In this document: piece by piece, positions 17,972-27,183 of the stretch
Position numbering within the stretch: position 1 is the first letter of the stretch
Layout: each line of letters opens with the position of its first letter
Assembly: GCF_920984735.1 (NCBI RefSeq)
Contig: NZ_CAKLBU010000007.1
Span: forward strand, 179,193-243,192
DNA from: Pedobacter sp. Leaf250
GTDB lineage: Bacteria > Bacteroidota > Bacteroidia > Sphingobacteriales > Sphingobacteriaceae
Reading direction: 5' to 3'
Length of the DNA: 64,000 nucleotides
Notes under the pieces: model-generated
Told to the model about the DNA's origin: nothing
The model's database searches: none
The model's input: the letters and a program-made list of their open reading frames with translations, nothing else
Translations under genes and position numbers: made by a program

Positions 17972-19804
17972 ATGCCTGATACCAAAAGAAGAAGAATTAA
18001 AATTTTAAAATGGGTTGCTGCAATATTACTGATCATTATTGCATTACTTGCAGGGTTATCCTGGTTTTTAAATGTAAAATCGCAACCGCTACTTACCAGT
18101 CGCATTAAAACGCTCTTATACAAGTCGACAGATAGCCTGTACACCATAAGTTTTTCAAAAGTATCTACCAATATTTTAACAGGCAGTGCCACACTTTATA
18201 ATGTAAAAATCACTCCAGATACAAATCGTTTTAATCAGCTCATAACATTAAAAAGAGCACCTAACAATCTTTATACAGTAAAACTAAAGAAACTTCAGGT
18301 TAAACATTTCCATCCTTTAACACTTTACAGGCATCAAAAACTCCAATTGGAAGAAGTTATTTTTGATAAGCCTGAAGTGCTGATGATGAATAGACAATTT
18401 AATTTTAATGAGAACCGACCACCGAGACCGATCAAATCTCCATATGCGATGATCTCTCAAAACTTAAAGGAATTCCGTATCGATAATATTTTTTTTAAGG
18501 ATGCAAGTTTTAAATATATCAATAAAAATGTGCCCAAATCTGTTCCATTCGCTATTGATGATTTAAACATAACACTAAAAGATTTGCTTGTTGATTCTAC
18601 TTCTGCAGAGGATCCAGATCGCTTTTATCTTCTTAAAGATGTAATCATCAACTTAAAAGATTACAACTACCCCACTCCGGATAAGATGTACAACATTAAG
18701 CTGAACCAGTTAGATTTCAAAGCATCAACAGGGAGTTTAAAAGTAAATAAATTTCAAGTAGAGCCACTTTACGATGAAATGAAATTTGGCAAAGTTGCTG
18801 GTTATGCAAAAGATCGCTTCCATATACAAATGAGCGACATTCTACTTAATGATATCGATTTACCCCTTTATATCAGCAAACAAGAATTCCGAGCAAAAGA
18901 AATGGCAATAGCCAATGGATTTATTTCCGTTTTTAACGACAATAGTTTGGGTGTAAACTATTCTCCTTCGGATAGTTTGGAGAACAGGGTTCGCCGATTT
19001 CCACACCAACTATTGCAGCAAATGACTGCACCTGTGCTCATCCAGAAAATAAAACTGAAAGACGTTGATGTAAGTTATGCCGTTTATAATGGAGAAAGCC
19101 AGCAAAGAGGGAAAATTTCTTTCGAAAAAACTTCCGGCGTATTTAAAAACGTAACCAACCTAACTAAAATAAAGGCTATAAATCCTTTTATGGAAGTAAA
19201 CTTAAATACTTATTTATTGGGTCAAGGGCAATTGGATTTAAAATTTAATTTTAACCTGTTAGCTAAAAATGGTGATTTTACATACAAAGGGCAACTCCAT
19301 ACATTTAATGCTCGGGTATTAAATCAAATTACAAAACCGTTGGGATTGGTGCGCATTAATCGGGGAATAGTAGATAAACTTAAATTTGATTTTAAAGCTA
19401 ACAATGATGGCGCCAAGGGAAAAGTAGATTTCTATTATTACGATTTATCGGTAGCGCTGATGAAAAATGATCCAAGCAAAGACCATTTAGTAACCCGTGG
19501 CTTGTTGTCGATCTTAGCAAATGCATTAATCATTAAGTCAGAAAACCCAAGTTTGGATGGCAAATTCACATCGGCTGCTGTTAATTATAATCGTGTGCAG
19601 AACACTTCTTTCTTCAATTTAATTTGGAAAAGTTTATTTATTGGGATAAAAAACAGCGTCGGTATTACCGAACAAAAACAGGAAGAAATAAGAAAGCATA
19701 TTAAAAATTTTAATGAGATGCGGGAAAATCATCGCATTAGAAAACAAAAAAGATTGCAGCGTAGGCAGCAAAGAGAAAGGGAGGCTAAAAACGAAAAGCG
19801 TTAA
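17972..19804 (+). CDS. AsmA-like membrane-anchored protein (paralog 2)
   Basis: 610 residues, clear paralog of the preceding gene: same N-terminal helix (about 10-29), same YTISFSKVSTNILTGSATLY segment and same C-terminal block GLLSILANALIIKSENPS then SFFNLIWKSLFIGIKNSVG, followed by a strongly basic coiled tail. The tandem pair suggests a duplication followed by divergence, since most of the middle differs. The lemA gene begins 54 bases downstream. Function is not recognised beyond a likely periplasmic, inner-membrane-tethered role. Confidence 0.75.
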   Translation: MPDTKRRRIKILKWVAAILLIIIALLAGLSWFLNVKSQPLLTSRIKTLLYKSTDSLYTISFSKVSTNILTGSATLYNVKITPDTNRFNQLITLKRAPNNLYTVKLKKLQVKHFHPLTLYRHQKLQLEEVIFDKPEVLMMNRQFNFNENRPPRPIKSPYAMISQNLKEFRIDNIFFKDASFKYINKNVPKSVPFAIDDLNITLKDLLVDSTSAEDPDRFYLLKDVIINLKDYNYPTPDKMYNIKLNQLDFKASTGSLKVNKFQVEPLYDEMKFGKVAGYAKDRFHIQMSDILLNDIDLPLYISKQEFRAKEMAIANGFISVFNDNSLGVNYSPSDSLENRVRRFPHQLLQQMTAPVLIQKIKLKDVDVSYAVYNGESQQRGKISFEKTSGVFKNVTNLTKIKAINPFMEVNLNTYLLGQGQLDLKFNFNLLAKNGDFTYKGQLHTFNARVLNQITKPLGLVRINRGIVDKLKFDFKANNDGAKGKVDFYYYDLSVALMKNDPSKDHLVTRGLLSILANALIIKSENPSLDGKFTSAAVNYNRVQNTSFFNLIWKSLFIGIKNSVGITEQKQEEIRKHIKNFNEMRENHRIRKQKRLQRRQQREREAKNEKR

Positions 19805-19858
19805 ACATAAAATGTGTAACGTTTTTCTATCTTTAATATCTAAACCAAAAACTAAATC

Positions 19859-20413
19859 ATGATTATCGCCATTATTCTTGTCGTACTCCTACTTATTGGG
19901 ATTTTCTTTTACAATTCATTAATTGGTAAAAAAAACCAAGTAACCAATGCTTTCTCTGCAATTGATGTAATGCTCAAGAAGCGCTTCGATTTAATACCGA
20001 ACTTGGTTGAAGTTGTTAAACAGTATACAAATTACGAGTCGGAAACACTTTCGAAAATTGTAGAACTTAGAACCAAGGCCGCAGCGGGCAATATAACCGA
20101 TGCTGAAAAAGCGCAAATTGATAGTCAGCTAAGTACAAGCGTTAAAGGATTAATGGTTAATGTAGAGAACTATCCTGATTTAAAGGCCAATACCAATTTT
20201 ATAAATCTTCAGAGCACTTGGGCAGAAAGTGAAGAGCAAATTGCTGCAGCCAGACGCTCTTATAATTCTGCCGTTACCGATTACAATAATTCAATTATGA
20301 TGTTTCCTGGAAGTTTATTTGCAGGAATGTTAAACTTCCATCCGGTTCCGGTTCTAGAAACTGCTGTTGAAGAACGAAAAAACATAAGCGCAAAAGATCT
20401 TTTCAATAGTTAA
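19859..20413 (+). CDS. lemA: LemA family protein
   Basis: 184 residues, the usual LemA length. An N-terminal membrane helix (residues 1-20) is followed by the LemA helical core: FFYNSLIGKKNQVTNAFSAI, DVMLKKRFDLIPNLVEVVKQ, and later YPDLKANTNFINLQ. The C-terminal end has the typical FPGSLFAGMLNFHPVPVLE. The protein sits in the membrane with a helical bundle; its biochemical role is unknown. The stop overlaps the start of the DUF3137 gene (TAATG), so the two are translationally coupled. Confidence 0.93.
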   Translation: MIIAIILVVLLLIGIFFYNSLIGKKNQVTNAFSAIDVMLKKRFDLIPNLVEVVKQYTNYESETLSKIVELRTKAAAGNITDAEKAQIDSQLSTSVKGLMVNVENYPDLKANTNFINLQSTWAESEEQIAAARRSYNSAVTDYNNSIMMFPGSLFAGMLNFHPVPVLETAVEERKNISAKDLFNS

Positions 20414-21372
20414 TGCAATTTTTTAGTTTGGCCGGAAATGTAGCCCTTCAAAATGTTTTGGCTACAATGGAGGTGGGGCGTAAAAAAATTGCTTCTACTC
20501 AAAAAAAAGGATATTTTTCTATTGGTGGAGGCATTGTGCTTGGCATAGTTGGTTCGATCTTAGGCGTTCCAATGCCATCGATTATAGCCGGATTAATACC
20601 TGTTATTTATGGTGGAATTGTGCTCTACAAAATCAACGATGAGCTGCAAGCTTACAAGCAGGCCTACAAACGAGATGTTATTGGCGAAGCACTACAGTTT
20701 TTAGATTCGAGTTTAACCATTTCTCCAAAAGATGGCATTTTAGCAAATGAATTTATCCAATCGCAACTTTTTTCTACAGAGCCTGATCGATACAAAACTG
20801 AAGATTTAGTATGCGGAAAAGCCGATAAAACAGCATTTTATTTTGCAGAGGTTCATGCAGAATATAAAACCGTAACGCAAACTAAAAATGGAACAAAAAC
20901 AGAATGGCACGATATTTTTAAAGGAATCATTTTTGTTGCCGATTTTAATAAAAATTTCAATGGTGTAACCATCGTTCGTCCGAAAGATTTTGGGAGTGCC
21001 ATTGGCGCATGGTTTTCAAATAATCTATTTTCTTTTGGCAGTAATGATGTGATTAAATTAGAAAATGTAGATTTTGCAAAAGCCTTTATTACCTACGGAA
21101 CAGATCAGGTAGAATCCCGTTATTTGCTAACACCAGCCATGATGGAACGGATCTTGAAATTGAATAACAATTCAAAATATTCTATTTCGCTATCATTTAT
21201 TCAATCGAGAATGTATATCGGTTTCCCTTTGGACAGAAACTATTTTGAGGCACCTATTTTTAAATCATTGTTAAATCCCGATTTGCTCAACGAAGATATT
21301 TCTACGATAAAATTCATGTATGATATTATAAAAGAGCTCGATTTAAATACCAGAATTTGGGGAAAAGGATAA
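20413..21372 (+). CDS. DUF3137 domain-containing membrane protein
   Basis: 319 residues. Two adjacent membrane helices lie at about residues 34-75 (IGGGIVLGIVGSILGVPMPS, then IAGLIPVIYGGIVLY). The soluble C-terminal part contains FKGIIFVADFNKNFNGVTIV and a terminal block like the galanin-type DUF3137 fold (SFIQSRMYIGFPLDRNYFEA). LemA-DUF3137 pairs are common and probably form one membrane complex of unknown function. The start ATG overlaps the lemA stop by one base. Confidence 0.85.
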   Translation: MQFFSLAGNVALQNVLATMEVGRKKIASTQKKGYFSIGGGIVLGIVGSILGVPMPSIIAGLIPVIYGGIVLYKINDELQAYKQAYKRDVIGEALQFLDSSLTISPKDGILANEFIQSQLFSTEPDRYKTEDLVCGKADKTAFYFAEVHAEYKTVTQTKNGTKTEWHDIFKGIIFVADFNKNFNGVTIVRPKDFGSAIGAWFSNNLFSFGSNDVIKLENVDFAKAFITYGTDQVESRYLLTPAMMERILKLNNNSKYSISLSFIQSRMYIGFPLDRNYFEAPIFKSLLNPDLLNEDISTIKFMYDIIKELDLNTRIWGKG

Positions 21373-21415
21373 ACTTATTGGTATCCTAAAAAACATGAAT
21401 GCAATAAAGAATTGG

Positions 21416-21781
21416 CTAACTTAAATGTTTTTTCACAATTGCTTCCAAAGCCTCAATATCAAAAGGTTTGGATAAATAACTATCAGCGCCAGCTTCATCA
21501 GCCAGTGCTGAAATATCATTATTTGCAGAAAAGTATATAACGGGAATGTGTTTTAAATTAGGATTACTTTTTATGGCCCTTGTGGCTTGTATTCCACCTA
21601 AATCCGGAAGCCAGTTATCCATAAAAATAATGTCGGGCATGTAAGCTGCTACCTGGGATTCAATATCATTTGCTGTTTCCGAGGTTTTAATTTCATAGCC
21701 CGCATCTTCCAAAATGAAAGTACAGAGATCTAAAATATCTCTATTGTCATCAAAAACGAATACTTTTTTTGCATCAGCCAT
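21416..21781 (-). CDS. Single-domain response regulator (receiver only)
   Basis: 121 residues, only a CheY-like receiver. Acidic pocket at Asp11-Asp12, phosphoacceptor Asp55 (IIFMDNWLPD), and Lys in YLSKPFD near the end. There is no output domain, so it must act on a partner or as a phosphate sink. It is the last gene of the minus-strand signalling operon, 21 bases after the CheB gene. Confidence 0.92.
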   Translation of the reverse strand: MADAKKVFVFDDNRDILDLCTFILEDAGYEIKTSETANDIESQVAAYMPDIIFMDNWLPDLGGIQATRAIKSNPNLKHIPVIYFSANNDISALADEAGADSYLSKPFDIEALEAIVKKHLS

Positions 21782-21802
21782 AAGTTATCTCCTAAAGGCA
21801 GT

Positions 21803-22393
21803 TTAATTTTTAAAATTTAATTTATTTATAAATTCTGCCATTTCAAAACTATTTAAAATAACATGTGGCTTAGCATTATTTACCGCTTGCTGTGGCATAT
21901 AAGGCATTACAGCAGTATCGGGATTTTGGATAACCACCAATCCACCCAATTTATTTACCGTTTTTAAGCCTTCTACTCCATCAGCATTTGATCCTGAAAG
22001 TAAAATGCATACCAACTCATCCTTAAAAACTTCGGCTGCAGATTGAAAAGTAACATCAATTGATGGTCTGGAAAAATTAACTTTCTCCGAATAATCAAGA
22101 GAAATGGTCTGATCATCCTCAATTAACAAATGATAATCTGCGGGTGTAATGTATACATTTCCTTTTAAAATTGGCTGCTTTTCTTCAGCTTCTCTTACAC
22201 TGAGATTGGTACGGCTTTGTAATAAATCAGTTAGCAATGAATCGTTTCCCGATTTGCGGTGCGTTACCAGTATTATAGGAAAGTTAATGTCGTTTTTTAG
22301 ATCAGGAAAAATTTCCAAAAGTACATCTAAACTTCCAGCAGATCCGCCTATTATTAAAGCACTACATTTTCTGGATGTTAGAGTTTCCGCCAT
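21803..22393 (-). CDS. cheB: CheB-type protein-glutamate methylesterase (catalytic domain only)
   Basis: 196 residues, only the methylesterase domain; the usual N-terminal receiver is absent. The catalytic triad is intact: Ser18 in GGSAGS, His45 in VTHRKSG and Asp138 in SGSNADGVEG. CheB removes methyl groups from Glu side chains (classically in chemoreceptors) or deamidates Gln. Its start overlaps the end of the CheR gene by 16 bases. With the receiver missing, activity may depend on one of the separate receivers of the operon. Confidence 0.93.
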   Translation of the reverse strand: MAETLTSRKCSALIIGGSAGSLDVLLEIFPDLKNDINFPIILVTHRKSGNDSLLTDLLQSRTNLSVREAEEKQPILKGNVYITPADYHLLIEDDQTISLDYSEKVNFSRPSIDVTFQSAAEVFKDELVCILLSGSNADGVEGLKTVNKLGGLVVIQNPDTAVMPYMPQQAVNNAKPHVILNSFEMAEFINKLNFKN

Positions 22394-23196
22394 ATTTTCT
22401 CTAATTTAACGCGTTTATACTCTTTGGCTTTAGGCCAAAAATCCAGGCTCTCTTTACTTCCTAAAGCCAGGTAACCAAGTTTTTCTAAACTGTTATCAAA
22501 AAGCTGAAACACTTTATGCTGCAATTCCTTATCAAAATAAATGAGCACATTTCGACATAAGATAAGCTGAAATTCATTAAATGAATGATCTGAAACCAAG
22601 TTATGTGTAGAAAAAATCATTTTACTACTTAAAGATTCATCAAATTTTGCCAATGAATAATTTGCAGTATAATAGGAAGAAAAATCTTTTACACCATCAG
22701 AAGCCACATAATTTTCTGAATATCCTTTTAGGTAATTCAAAGGAAACATGCCCTTTTTTGCTTTATCCAAAACGGATGGATTAATATCAGTAGCGTAAAT
22801 AAGCGATTTTTGTAAAAGATTAAGTTCCTTAAGCAATATTGCCAATGAATAAGCTTCCTCACCTGTCGAGCATCCGGCTACCCAAATTCTGATAAACGGA
22901 TATGTACCCAAAACAGGCAAAACATCATTTCTTAACGATCTGTAGAAGCCAGGATCGCGAAACATTTCAGTCACATTTACCGTAATTTCCTCTAAAAAAC
23001 GTTTAAAATATTGTTTATCACTTTTAACCGTATATCTAAATTCAGCAAAGCTAACAAAATTATCCAAGGTGTAAAGCCTGGTAATTCTCCGTTTTATGGA
23101 TGCATGAGAATATTCCAAGAAATCGTATCCATGCACTTCCAATACATCGCTCAGCAATGCATCAATTTGCTCATTATCTATCGCCTCACTTATCAC
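22378..23196 (-). CDS. cheR: CheR-type protein-glutamate O-methyltransferase
   Basis: 272 residues, complete CheR. The N-terminal helical domain has VNVTEMFRDPGFY, the AdoMet-binding motif WVAGCSTGEEAYS lies at 105-117, then YATDINPSVLDKAKKGMF and LILCRNVLIYF. The reaction is AdoMet-dependent methylation of Glu side chains. No methyl-accepting chemotaxis receptor is encoded in the window, so the substrate is not obvious; the hybrid kinase upstream in the same operon is a candidate. It directly abuts the preceding receiver gene (no gap). Confidence 0.94.
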   Translation of the reverse strand: MISEAIDNEQIDALLSDVLEVHGYDFLEYSHASIKRRITRLYTLDNFVSFAEFRYTVKSDKQYFKRFLEEITVNVTEMFRDPGFYRSLRNDVLPVLGTYPFIRIWVAGCSTGEEAYSLAILLKELNLLQKSLIYATDINPSVLDKAKKGMFPLNYLKGYSENYVASDGVKDFSSYYTANYSLAKFDESLSSKMIFSTHNLVSDHSFNEFQLILCRNVLIYFDKELQHKVFQLFDNSLEKLGYLALGSKESLDFWPKAKEYKRVKLEKIWRKL

Positions 23197-23568
23197 TTAT
23201 TTAGTTACCTCGTCTATTTGCATTAATAATTCATCAACATTTATAGGTTTCGATACATAGCCCGATGCACCAGCTGAAAGGCATCTTTCCCTATCGCCAA
23301 CCATAGCTTGGGCAGTAACAGCAAGTACAGGGATATTTTGCATCCGTTCTGATTTTTTCATTGCAGAAATTGCTTGATAACCATCCATATCGGGCATCAT
23401 CATATCCATAAGTACAACCGAAACATTTTCGTTGTCAGTTATAATGGAAAAACCTTCTTTTGCGCTGATGGCTGACAAACAATCGAAACCTTTGGCCTTT
23501 AAAACAGCTTTTAAAGCGAAAATGTTTCTATTATCATCATCAATAATGAGAATTAATTTTTGAGGCAT
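23197..23568 (-). CDS. Single-domain response regulator (receiver only)
   Basis: 123 residues, receiver only. Acidic residues Asp10-Asp12, phosphoacceptor Asp55 (VVLMDMMMPD), and Lys in YVSKPIN. It is closely similar to the third receiver of the adjacent hybrid kinase, sharing VVLMDMMMP, ILAVTA/VLAVTA, GDREKC/GDRERC and the SKP motif, which suggests a duplication of that domain. It lies 15 bases after the hybrid kinase gene and abuts cheR. Confidence 0.92.
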   Translation of the reverse strand: MPQKLILIIDDDNRNIFALKAVLKAKGFDCLSAISAKEGFSIITDNENVSVVLMDMMMPDMDGYQAISAMKKSERMQNIPVLAVTAQAMVGDRERCLSAGASGYVSKPINVDELLMQIDEVTK

Positions 23569-23583
23569 ATTTATTTAAATGGT

Positions 23584-26500
23584 TTAAGCTTTGTGATGAT
23601 TTTCGTATAACCAAACGCGTAGAAGTGATACCAACTGATCCATATCAACCGGTTTGCTGATATAATCTGATGCACCCGCAGCAATACATTTTTCACGATC
23701 GCCCATCATGGCCTTTGCCGTAACAGCTAAAATTGGCAGATTCCGGTATTTTATATCCTGACGAATGGCCGTTATTGTTTCATAACCATCCAATTCAGGC
23801 ATCATCATATCCATTAAAACCACATCCACCTGTGGGTTTTCGTCGAGTAATTTTAAAGCTTCTTTACCATCAATGGCAGCCAAGACTTTCATTTGATGCT
23901 GCTCCAGCATTTTGGTTAGAGAGAAAATGTTCCTTACATCATCATCTGCAACCAAAACCGTTTTGCCTTTCAGTACATCCTGAAGTTCGGAAAAACCTTT
24001 TGGTGTCTTGGTTTTTTCACGGCTTTTTTCTTCTACTAAATGAAGAAACAATCCTGCTTCATCTAAAATCCGTTGGTAAGAGTGGGCTGTTTTTACCACA
24101 ATCGAATCTGCATACTGTTTTATTCTGCTTTCCTCTCCTTTTGATAGATTTTTGCCAGTAAAAATAATGATTGGTAAATTCTCCAATCCCGGTGTTTTCT
24201 TTACTACTTCCAACGTATCATAAGCATGCTTATCAGGAATACCCATGTCCAAAATAACACAATTTACATCTGCTTTGTGCAGGGCAGAAACCCCTTCGCT
24301 TACTTTGTCTACAATTTCCGTTTGGATATTGAAATTGCTTAAAAAGTAACTTAGTGCTTTGGCATGCTGCTCGTTTTCCTCAACAATTAATACCTTCTTT
24401 GGATGCCTGCTCAATGCATGCTCCAGCTTAGAAAAGATCTCTTGCATGTGCTCAAAAGCAAATGGTTTATTGATAAAATCGACAGCTCCCTTTAATAAAC
24501 TTTCCTTCTTAACTTGCAAGCTCGACATAATATGAACCGGAATGGGCCGAGTTGCCGGATCTGATTTTAATTCTTCCATTACCTGCCAACCATCTTTTAT
24601 TGGGAGCTGAATATCCAATAATATAGCTAAAGGCTTATAGGCTTTTGCCATCTCAATCCCTACATCGCCACGCACCGCAACTAAACCTTTATAATTTCGT
24701 TTTCGGGTAAAGTCAAGCAATGTTTTGGCAAAAGGTGTATCATCTTCCACAATCAGAATTACCTTATCACCAGGCTGAATATGATCACGATCATCATCAA
24801 TTTCTTGTGGTATATTCCTTACAGTTAAATGCTGAATTTTTGGTGTTTCCACTAAAACCGCAGCTGGCTTTTGCGCATGGTCTTTAACCTCTTCAAAACC
24901 TTTATTTTTATCAATTGGCAAAACCAAAATGAACTCACTGCCTTCGTTTTCTTTACTTTTTAATTCGATATATCCACCCAAAAGTTTTGCCAGTTCTCTA
25001 CTAATAGATAGACCTAAACCTGTTCCACCAAATTTGCGTCGGGTAGAACCATCGGCTTGTTGGAATGCTTCGAACACCATTCCTTGCTTTTCAGGAGCAA
25101 TACCAACTCCGGTATCTTTCACGCTAAAAATCAGTGCATTTAAATTTTCATCTTTTTCAATAATAAATTTAACTGATCCCGTAGGGGTAAACTTGATGGC
25201 GTTTGATAGTAAATTTTTTAGAATCTGCTCCAAACGCATTTTATCAGTATGGAAAAACTCAGGTACGTTCTTAGCTTTTTCGATAATCAGTTCTAAAGTT
25301 TTCTCTTTTGCCAAAGGGTTAAAAAGTGAGCGCATGTTTAGCGCAACATCTTCAACTTTTACATTCGAACGATCGAGCTCCATTTTACCTGCTTCGATTT
25401 TTGAAAGGTCTAAAATTTCATCAATCAAGCTCAACAATCCCTGACCAGAACTTTGAATTACCGAAGCATATTCCTGATGTTCTTTATCCATTGCTTCATT
25501 TTCCGACATCAACCGCGATAGCAATAAAATTGAATTCAGTGGTGTGCGCAACTCGTGCGACATGTTTGCCAGGAATTCCGATTTGTATCTTGTACTCAAT
25601 TCAAGCGCTTCGGCCTTTTGCTGAATTTCAACATTTCTTTCCTCAATCAGCTCATTTTTTTCTTCCAGTAAACTGCTTCTTTCCTCTAATTCTTGATTAC
25701 TCTGAAGCAACTCTTCCTGCTGTACACGAAGTTCTTCTTCCGACGCCTGAAGTTTTTGCGCCTGTGCCTCCAATTCTGCGTTCATGCCTTCCAATTCGCC
25801 ATGCTGAACCTGTAACTCTTCAGACTGCGCTTGCGTTTCCTCTAACAACTGTTGCAATTTTTGCCGGTTTTGGGCGCCGAGTAGTGAGGTACCAATATCA
25901 GACAGAACGGAGTTTAAAAATTGTAGTTGCAGGGCGCTAAATTTAGTAATTGTACCTAATTCCAAACCACCGATGGAAATGCCATTTCTGATTATGGGCA
26001 GTACCAATAGTTGTGCGGGCTTAATATTTCCTGTAGCGTGGGTAATGGTTAACTCGGTTTGCGGAACATCTTCAAGCAAAATACTCTTGCCCGATTTTAC
26101 AGCCTGCCCTATTAATCCTTGTCCTAGTTCCAAAACCTCTACCAAATTTTGTCCTTCTAACGCATACTTACCTTTCAGATGAAGATAACCATCATCTTTG
26201 AATAAATAAACAGCTCCAATTTGGCTTTTGGTATAAGTTACCAATACTTCAATAATATCATCAGCTAAGTGGAACACGTCCTTCTCGCCAACCATTTTAA
26301 CATTTAGGTTGGCTACCCCTGTTTGCAGCCACTCATTTTCTGCGAGAGTATCAAACGATTCTTTCAATGATGATGACATTGTATTGAGCGATTCGGAGAG
26401 TTCGCCAATATCATCCTGACTTTGACTATCCAATTTAACGCCGAAATTTCCGATCGATATTTGATGGGCAATTTCTTTAATAGCAGCAATACGCTTTTCC

Positions 26501-27165
26501 ATTTCGTATTTTTTGCTCTCTATTTCTTCCTGAAGTTTTACACGCTCATCAAAATCAACTGAGACTTTTTTGTAGAAAAACAAAGTGATGAGTATGGCTA
26601 ATGCAGCGGCAATTAAAATTAAGATCGGAGTATATGCGGTAAGTTTATTGAGTTCAACGGTTCGCTCTTCCAGCAGCCTGCGTTCTTCCTCAACCATAGC
26701 ATTAACGGTTTCCCGTGCCTCATCCATGTATACTTTTCCTTGAAATAAAACGGTAGGATCTACTGCTCCGCCTAACCCTTTAATTTCGATGGTAGATTTA
26801 ATAATCCCCATTCTTTTCGTTAAAATATTGCGTAAAGTAGCTACATTTTTCTGTTGAGCAGGATTATCTTTTGTTGCAGTTTCAACTCTTTTTAATATCG
26901 CAGCAGCTGAATCACTGGCGCCATAATAAGGCGTAAGAAAAACTTTATTTCCGGTGAGCAAAAATCCACGCTGGCCAGTTTCAGCATCTTTTAAGTAAGA
27001 AATAATATTTTCAGAATCGAGGATAACTTGATCGCTGTGTTTAACCAGTTCGGTACTTTTAATGAGGTTGCTAATGCTTACATACGAAGCCAAAGAACTA
27101 ACGAAAAGTATAATCAGCGATAAGCCCAGACCTAAACGTAAATTATTTTTAAGGGTAGTTTTCAT
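23584..27165 (-). CDS. Hybrid sensor histidine kinase: CHASE3-HAMP-GAF-coiled coil-HisKA-HATPase-3xREC
   Basis: 1,193 residues. Order of parts: membrane helix 13-32, CHASE3-like sensor domain to about 175, second helix 179-199, HAMP-like region 222-275, GAF 281-430, long Glu/Gln-rich coiled coil 432-527, HisKA with His537 (FLANMSHELRTPLNS), HATPase (GLGLSISRELAKLLGG), then three receivers with phosphoacceptors Asp851, Asp973 and Asp1119. All catalytic residues seen are intact. It is the second gene of the operon. The input signal is unknown. The coiled coil could couple the sensor to the kinase and may be a target of the CheR/CheB pair (inference). Confidence 0.93.
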   Translation of the reverse strand: MKTTLKNNLRLGLGLSLIILFVSSLASYVSISNLIKSTELVKHSDQVILDSENIISYLKDAETGQRGFLLTGNKVFLTPYYGASDSAAAILKRVETATKDNPAQQKNVATLRNILTKRMGIIKSTIEIKGLGGAVDPTVLFQGKVYMDEARETVNAMVEEERRLLEERTVELNKLTAYTPILILIAAALAILITLFFYKKVSVDFDERVKLQEEIESKKYEMEKRIAAIKEIAHQISIGNFGVKLDSQSQDDIGELSESLNTMSSSLKESFDTLAENEWLQTGVANLNVKMVGEKDVFHLADDIIEVLVTYTKSQIGAVYLFKDDGYLHLKGKYALEGQNLVEVLELGQGLIGQAVKSGKSILLEDVPQTELTITHATGNIKPAQLLVLPIIRNGISIGGLELGTITKFSALQLQFLNSVLSDIGTSLLGAQNRQKLQQLLEETQAQSEELQVQHGELEGMNAELEAQAQKLQASEEELRVQQEELLQSNQELEERSSLLEEKNELIEERNVEIQQKAEALELSTRYKSEFLANMSHELRTPLNSILLLSRLMSENEAMDKEHQEYASVIQSSGQGLLSLIDEILDLSKIEAGKMELDRSNVKVEDVALNMRSLFNPLAKEKTLELIIEKAKNVPEFFHTDKMRLEQILKNLLSNAIKFTPTGSVKFIIEKDENLNALIFSVKDTGVGIAPEKQGMVFEAFQQADGSTRRKFGGTGLGLSISRELAKLLGGYIELKSKENEGSEFILVLPIDKNKGFEEVKDHAQKPAAVLVETPKIQHLTVRNIPQEIDDDRDHIQPGDKVILIVEDDTPFAKTLLDFTRKRNYKGLVAVRGDVGIEMAKAYKPLAILLDIQLPIKDGWQVMEELKSDPATRPIPVHIMSSLQVKKESLLKGAVDFINKPFAFEHMQEIFSKLEHALSRHPKKVLIVEENEQHAKALSYFLSNFNIQTEIVDKVSEGVSALHKADVNCVILDMGIPDKHAYDTLEVVKKTPGLENLPIIIFTGKNLSKGEESRIKQYADSIVVKTAHSYQRILDEAGLFLHLVEEKSREKTKTPKGFSELQDVLKGKTVLVADDDVRNIFSLTKMLEQHQMKVLAAIDGKEALKLLDENPQVDVVLMDMMMPELDGYETITAIRQDIKYRNLPILAVTAKAMMGDREKCIAAGASDYISKPVDMDQLVSLLRVWLYENHHKA

Positions 27166-27183
27166 TCTATAATTAAAGGATGA

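Noticed and set aside
23733..25940. Several long plus-strand frames opposite the hybrid kinase gene
   Set aside because: They mirror conserved kinase and receiver codons on the other strand and have no family resemblance.
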